From: Oceanimonas sp052119705
Lineage (GTDB): Bacteria; Pseudomonadota; Gammaproteobacteria; Enterobacterales; Aeromonadaceae
Direction of reading: 5' to 3'
NCBI RefSeq assembly: GCF_052119705.1
Contig: NZ_JBGQOP010000002.1
Span: 186,001-250,000 of the forward strand
Length of the DNA stretch: 64,000 nucleotides
Part shown: one piece after another, positions 61,687-64,000 of the stretch
How the letters are laid out: each line of letters starts with the position of its first letter
How positions within the stretch are numbered: position 1 is the stretch's first letter
Made by a program: the position numbers and the translations under genes
The notes under the pieces: generated by a model
Told to the model about the DNA's origin: nothing
Seen by the model: the letters and a program-made list of their open reading frames with translations, nothing else
The model's database searches: none

Positions 61687-62700
61687 CTAGGTGTTTGTTA
61701 ACTCCCCGCGCAAGTTTTTACCCATTTGGCTGCGTATTTCATCTGGGCTGAGATTTTTACTGAGCAAGTAATGCAGCTTAGTGAGGGCGGCTTCTGTGGT
61801 CATATCAAAGCCAGACACCACGCCACAGGCGGCCAAGGCGCGGCCGGGGGCGTAGTCGCACATGTTTACGCTGCCGCGCTGGCATTGGGTGAGGTTGACG
61901 ATAATAACGCCGCGCGCGCTGGCCTCAGTTAATAATTTAAGCATGGCCGGATGTTGTGGGGCATTGCCTACGCCATAAGACAACAGCAATAACGCTTTTA
62001 CCGGCGGCTGCAATTGGTTGGCCAGCACGTGTGGGCTAATACCCGGATACAAGGTGACCATGGTAATGGGTTGCGGGGTAATGGGGCTGACGGTGAGTGG
62101 TGTGCCGCGCGCTTGGCCAAGCTGACCGGCCTGTAGGCTGATGTGAATGCCCGCATTAAGCAGCGGCGGAAAATTAGGCGAGTCGAAAGCTTCAAAGCCG
62201 TCTGCGTGCTCTTTGCTGGCGCGATTGCCGCGATACAAGCGGTTATTAAAAAACAGGCTCACTTCGTTAATTGGAAAATGCGCCGCTATATAGAGCGCAT
62301 TTAATAAGTTAGGGCGCCCGTCAGATCTCAGCTCGGCCAGCGGGATTTGGGATCCGGTTACTATCACGGGTTTATCTAAGTCTTCCAGCATAAAAGACAG
62401 CGCAGAGGCGGTGAAGGCCATGGTATCTGTGCCGTGTAACACCACGAAGCCGTCGTAATCTTGATAGTGAGCCTGAATGTCGTCGGCAATGGCTTGCCAG
62501 TCGCTGGGGGTTATGTCCGCCGAGTCAATCAGCGGCTGATATTCGTGTAAGTGATAGTGGGGCATTTCTTGGTAATGAAATTCGGGTATGGCCGCTAAGC
62601 GCTTAGCCATATAGCCCGCCGCCGGCACATAGCCGTTGGCGGACTTTTGCATACCTATGGTACCGCCGGTATAGGCGATATAAATGCTTTTTTTCGCCAT
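61687..62700 (-). CDS. ansA: L-asparaginase I (cytoplasmic type)
   Basis: 337 residues. Both catalytic threonine motifs are present: YIAYTGGTIGMQKSANG and VVLHGTDTMAFTASALSFML; also PVIVTGSQIPLAELRSDGRP. No signal peptide, so the cytoplasmic AnsA form. It hydrolyses asparagine to aspartate and ammonia. In relatives ansA follows sppA, as here. Confidence 0.96.
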   Translation of the reverse strand: MAKKSIYIAYTGGTIGMQKSANGYVPAAGYMAKRLAAIPEFHYQEMPHYHLHEYQPLIDSADITPSDWQAIADDIQAHYQDYDGFVVLHGTDTMAFTASALSFMLEDLDKPVIVTGSQIPLAELRSDGRPNLLNALYIAAHFPINEVSLFFNNRLYRGNRASKEHADGFEAFDSPNFPPLLNAGIHISLQAGQLGQARGTPLTVSPITPQPITMVTLYPGISPHVLANQLQPPVKALLLLSYGVGNAPQHPAMLKLLTEASARGVIIVNLTQCQRGSVNMCDYAPGRALAACGVVSGFDMTTEAALTKLHYLLSKNLSPDEIRSQMGKNLRGELTNT

Positions 62701-62725
62701 TAACGTTTACCTCAAGACTAAAGGC

Positions 62726-62860
62726 TTTTCTGCCACGGAAGAACACGGAACCCACGGAAAAATAGAGATTAAGACCAAAACGAACATTGACTTGGTAAGA
62801 CCTTACAAGATATATGCTCTTGGTTTGTCGCTCTTCGTCCGTGGGTTCTGTGCCTCTCGC
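62726..62860. repeat. Dispersed spacer repeat (CCACGGAAGAACAC type), copy 2
   Basis: Left arm TTTTCTGCCACGGAAGAACA continuing CGGAACCCACGGAAAAAT (62726-62764), right arm near 62833-62860 (GTCCGTGGGTTCTGTGCC) as a partial reverse complement. It fills the gap between sppA and ansA. Near its end a heptamer-like run CTCTTCA CCCTTCA CGGCTTT occurs (about 62911-62931). Confidence 0.75.
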
Positions 62861-62933
62861 AACAAACAAGCGTGGCAAACATAGGTTTAGGGTTTGGAGT
62901 TATCTTGTCCTCTTCACCCTTCACGGCTTTGAA

Positions 62934-64000
62934 TCAAAAACTCTGACAGGGTACGCACAATATATATTGGCCATGTACGTCGCTAAACTGGCTTAAATTG
63001 CTCGCCGCTTGTTGCACTTGCTCTGCTGCGGGGCGTAACACTGTGGGCAAGGCGGCCATAGCAATCTTGCCTAGCACTGTTGAATCCCCCATAAATTGCG
63101 CCAGTAACTTATCTTTTGCCGACATGGGCAACTTAATTTGCTTAACGTCAAACTCGCCTAAGTTGGCCAATAAGGCGGCACCGGCTAGCGCGTCATCTAG
63201 GTTACCTAGCTCATCAACAAGCCCCAGCTCTAAGGCCTTTTGGCCGGTCCATACATGGCCTTGGGCAATGCGGTCTACCTCTGCCGCGGGCATATTACGA
63301 CCTTGAGCAACTATGCTCACAAATTGGCCATAAGTATGCTCAACGCTCATTTGGATCATTTGTTTCACGTGCTCTGGCAAGCCGGTGGTGATGCCGGCAC
63401 CGACAAAGTCGGTAGTGCCCACGCCATCGGTATTAAGGCCTATTTTTTGCAACGCTTCTTCAAAGGTTAAAAACAAACCAAACACACCAATGGAGCCGGT
63501 GAGCGTGGTGGGTGAGGCGTAGATTTTATCGGCGTCTGCCGCTATCCAATAACCGCCTGATGCCGCCGTGCTCCCCATAGATATGATCAGTGGCTTGCCG
63601 CTTTCTTTAAAGTTCAGCAGGGCGCTGCGAATTTGCTCTGCGGCAAAGGCGCTGCCACCTGGGCTATCGACGCGCAGCACCAGCGCTTGAATTTGCTCGT
63701 CACGGCGCGCTTCATTAATTAACTGGCTTAGGTGCTCGTCATTAATGCTATTGGGCGTGGCGGTATCTGCCGACATGATGGGCCCGCTTGCGGTAATTAA
63801 GCCCACCGCAGGGACTGTTTGTGCGCTTAGTTTAGAGATAGCTTGGTTGCGGCTCAGATAGGTAGGCACATCTAAGCTCATGTACTGATTGGTCTGACTA
63901 TTCCAACCCACTTGCTCTGCCACAGTTTGCAGCATCTCACTGCGCGTCGCCAAGCTATCCACTAAGCCTTGCTGTAGCGCGTATTGAGCCGGATCGCCGT
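62934..64000 (-). CDS. sppA: Protease IV, signal peptide peptidase SppA (C-terminal part, partial)
   Basis: 355 residues visible; the frame runs off the right edge, with upstream codons reading QYALQQGLVDSLATRSEM. It contains the second half of the 67-kDa form: ALVLRVDSPGGSAFAAEQI and the nucleophile Ser in ISMGSTAASGGYWIAADADK, then SLTGSIGVFG-type segments (TTLTGSIGVFGLFLTFEEAL). The catalytic Lys of the N-terminal half is outside. Inner-membrane enzyme degrading cleaved signal peptides. Confidence 0.95.
   Translation of the reverse strand, partial: GDPAQYALQQGLVDSLATRSEMLQTVAEQVGWNSQTNQYMSLDVPTYLSRNQAISKLSAQTVPAVGLITASGPIMSADTATPNSINDEHLSQLINEARRDEQIQALVLRVDSPGGSAFAAEQIRSALLNFKESGKPLIISMGSTAASGGYWIAADADKIYASPTTLTGSIGVFGLFLTFEEALQKIGLNTDGVGTTDFVGAGITTGLPEHVKQMIQMSVEHTYGQFVSIVAQGRNMPAAEVDRIAQGHVWTGQKALELGLVDELGNLDDALAGAALLANLGEFDVKQIKLPMSAKDKLLAQFMGDSTVLGKIAMAALPTVLRPAAEQVQQAASNLSQFSDVHGQYILCVPCQSF

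Overview
The window is chromosomal DNA from a gammaproteobacterium. The left end has the E. coli order uvrY-uvrC-pgsA-tRNA-Cys-tRNA-Leu. SulA with a LexA box, a DUF4250 protein, TcyP, HutXZ haem genes, a Ttr tetrathionate system and an NtrC/sigma-54 urease operon together point to a facultatively anaerobic aquatic relative of the Aeromonadales (Oceanisphaera/Oceanimonas type). That placement is inferred from gene content, not from a search.

Layout. 1-3.2 kb: conserved core (uvrY end, uvrC, pgsA, tRNA-Cys, tRNA-Leu). 3.3-8.5 kb: an accessory, AT-rich island just after tRNA-Leu. It holds an orphan S24 protease domain, an AbiTii-domain protein and a compact + strand cluster TIR / small membrane protein / TIR / CxxCxxCC protein, then a LexA box and a broken transposase fragment. 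8.5-30.7 kb: housekeeping and metabolism (lipoprotein, L,D-transpeptidase, iron alcohol dehydrogenase, a five-gene ABC importer operon ending in a HAD phosphatase, two drug/metabolite exporters, trhO, tcyP, a MltB-like transglycosylase, purU, a 5'-nucleotidase-like lipoprotein, and a coupled molybdopterin-fold/GGDEF-EAL pair). 30.7-37.1 kb: urease operon ureDABCEFG-hupE behind a sigma-54 promoter and two NtrC-like sites. 37.2-47.5 kb: asnS, a diguanylate cyclase, htpG with a sigma-32 promoter, adk, hemH, sulA, DUF4250, tpm. 47.6-53.6 kb: haem uptake (hmuTUV, TonB receptor, hutX, hutZ). 54.0-61.7 kb: tetrathionate respiration (ttrBCA divergent from ttrS, then ttrR). 61.7-64 kb: ansA and the 3' part of sppA.

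The best candidate for an undescribed system is the TIR-TM-TIR-CxxCxxCC cluster at 5.3-8.1 kb. Two paralogous TIR proteins keep the family's S-P-W-x3-E-L catalytic-Glu motif, flank a three-helix membrane protein, and the last two genes overlap by ATGA. It reads as an NAD-linked anti-phage module next to an AbiTii gene.

A second theme is non-coding repeats. Many spacers carry degenerate tandem repeats of period 7 or 14, often as facing inverted arms, sometimes running into gene ends. Two other dispersed families are present in two copies each, one of them splitting ttrS from ttrR.
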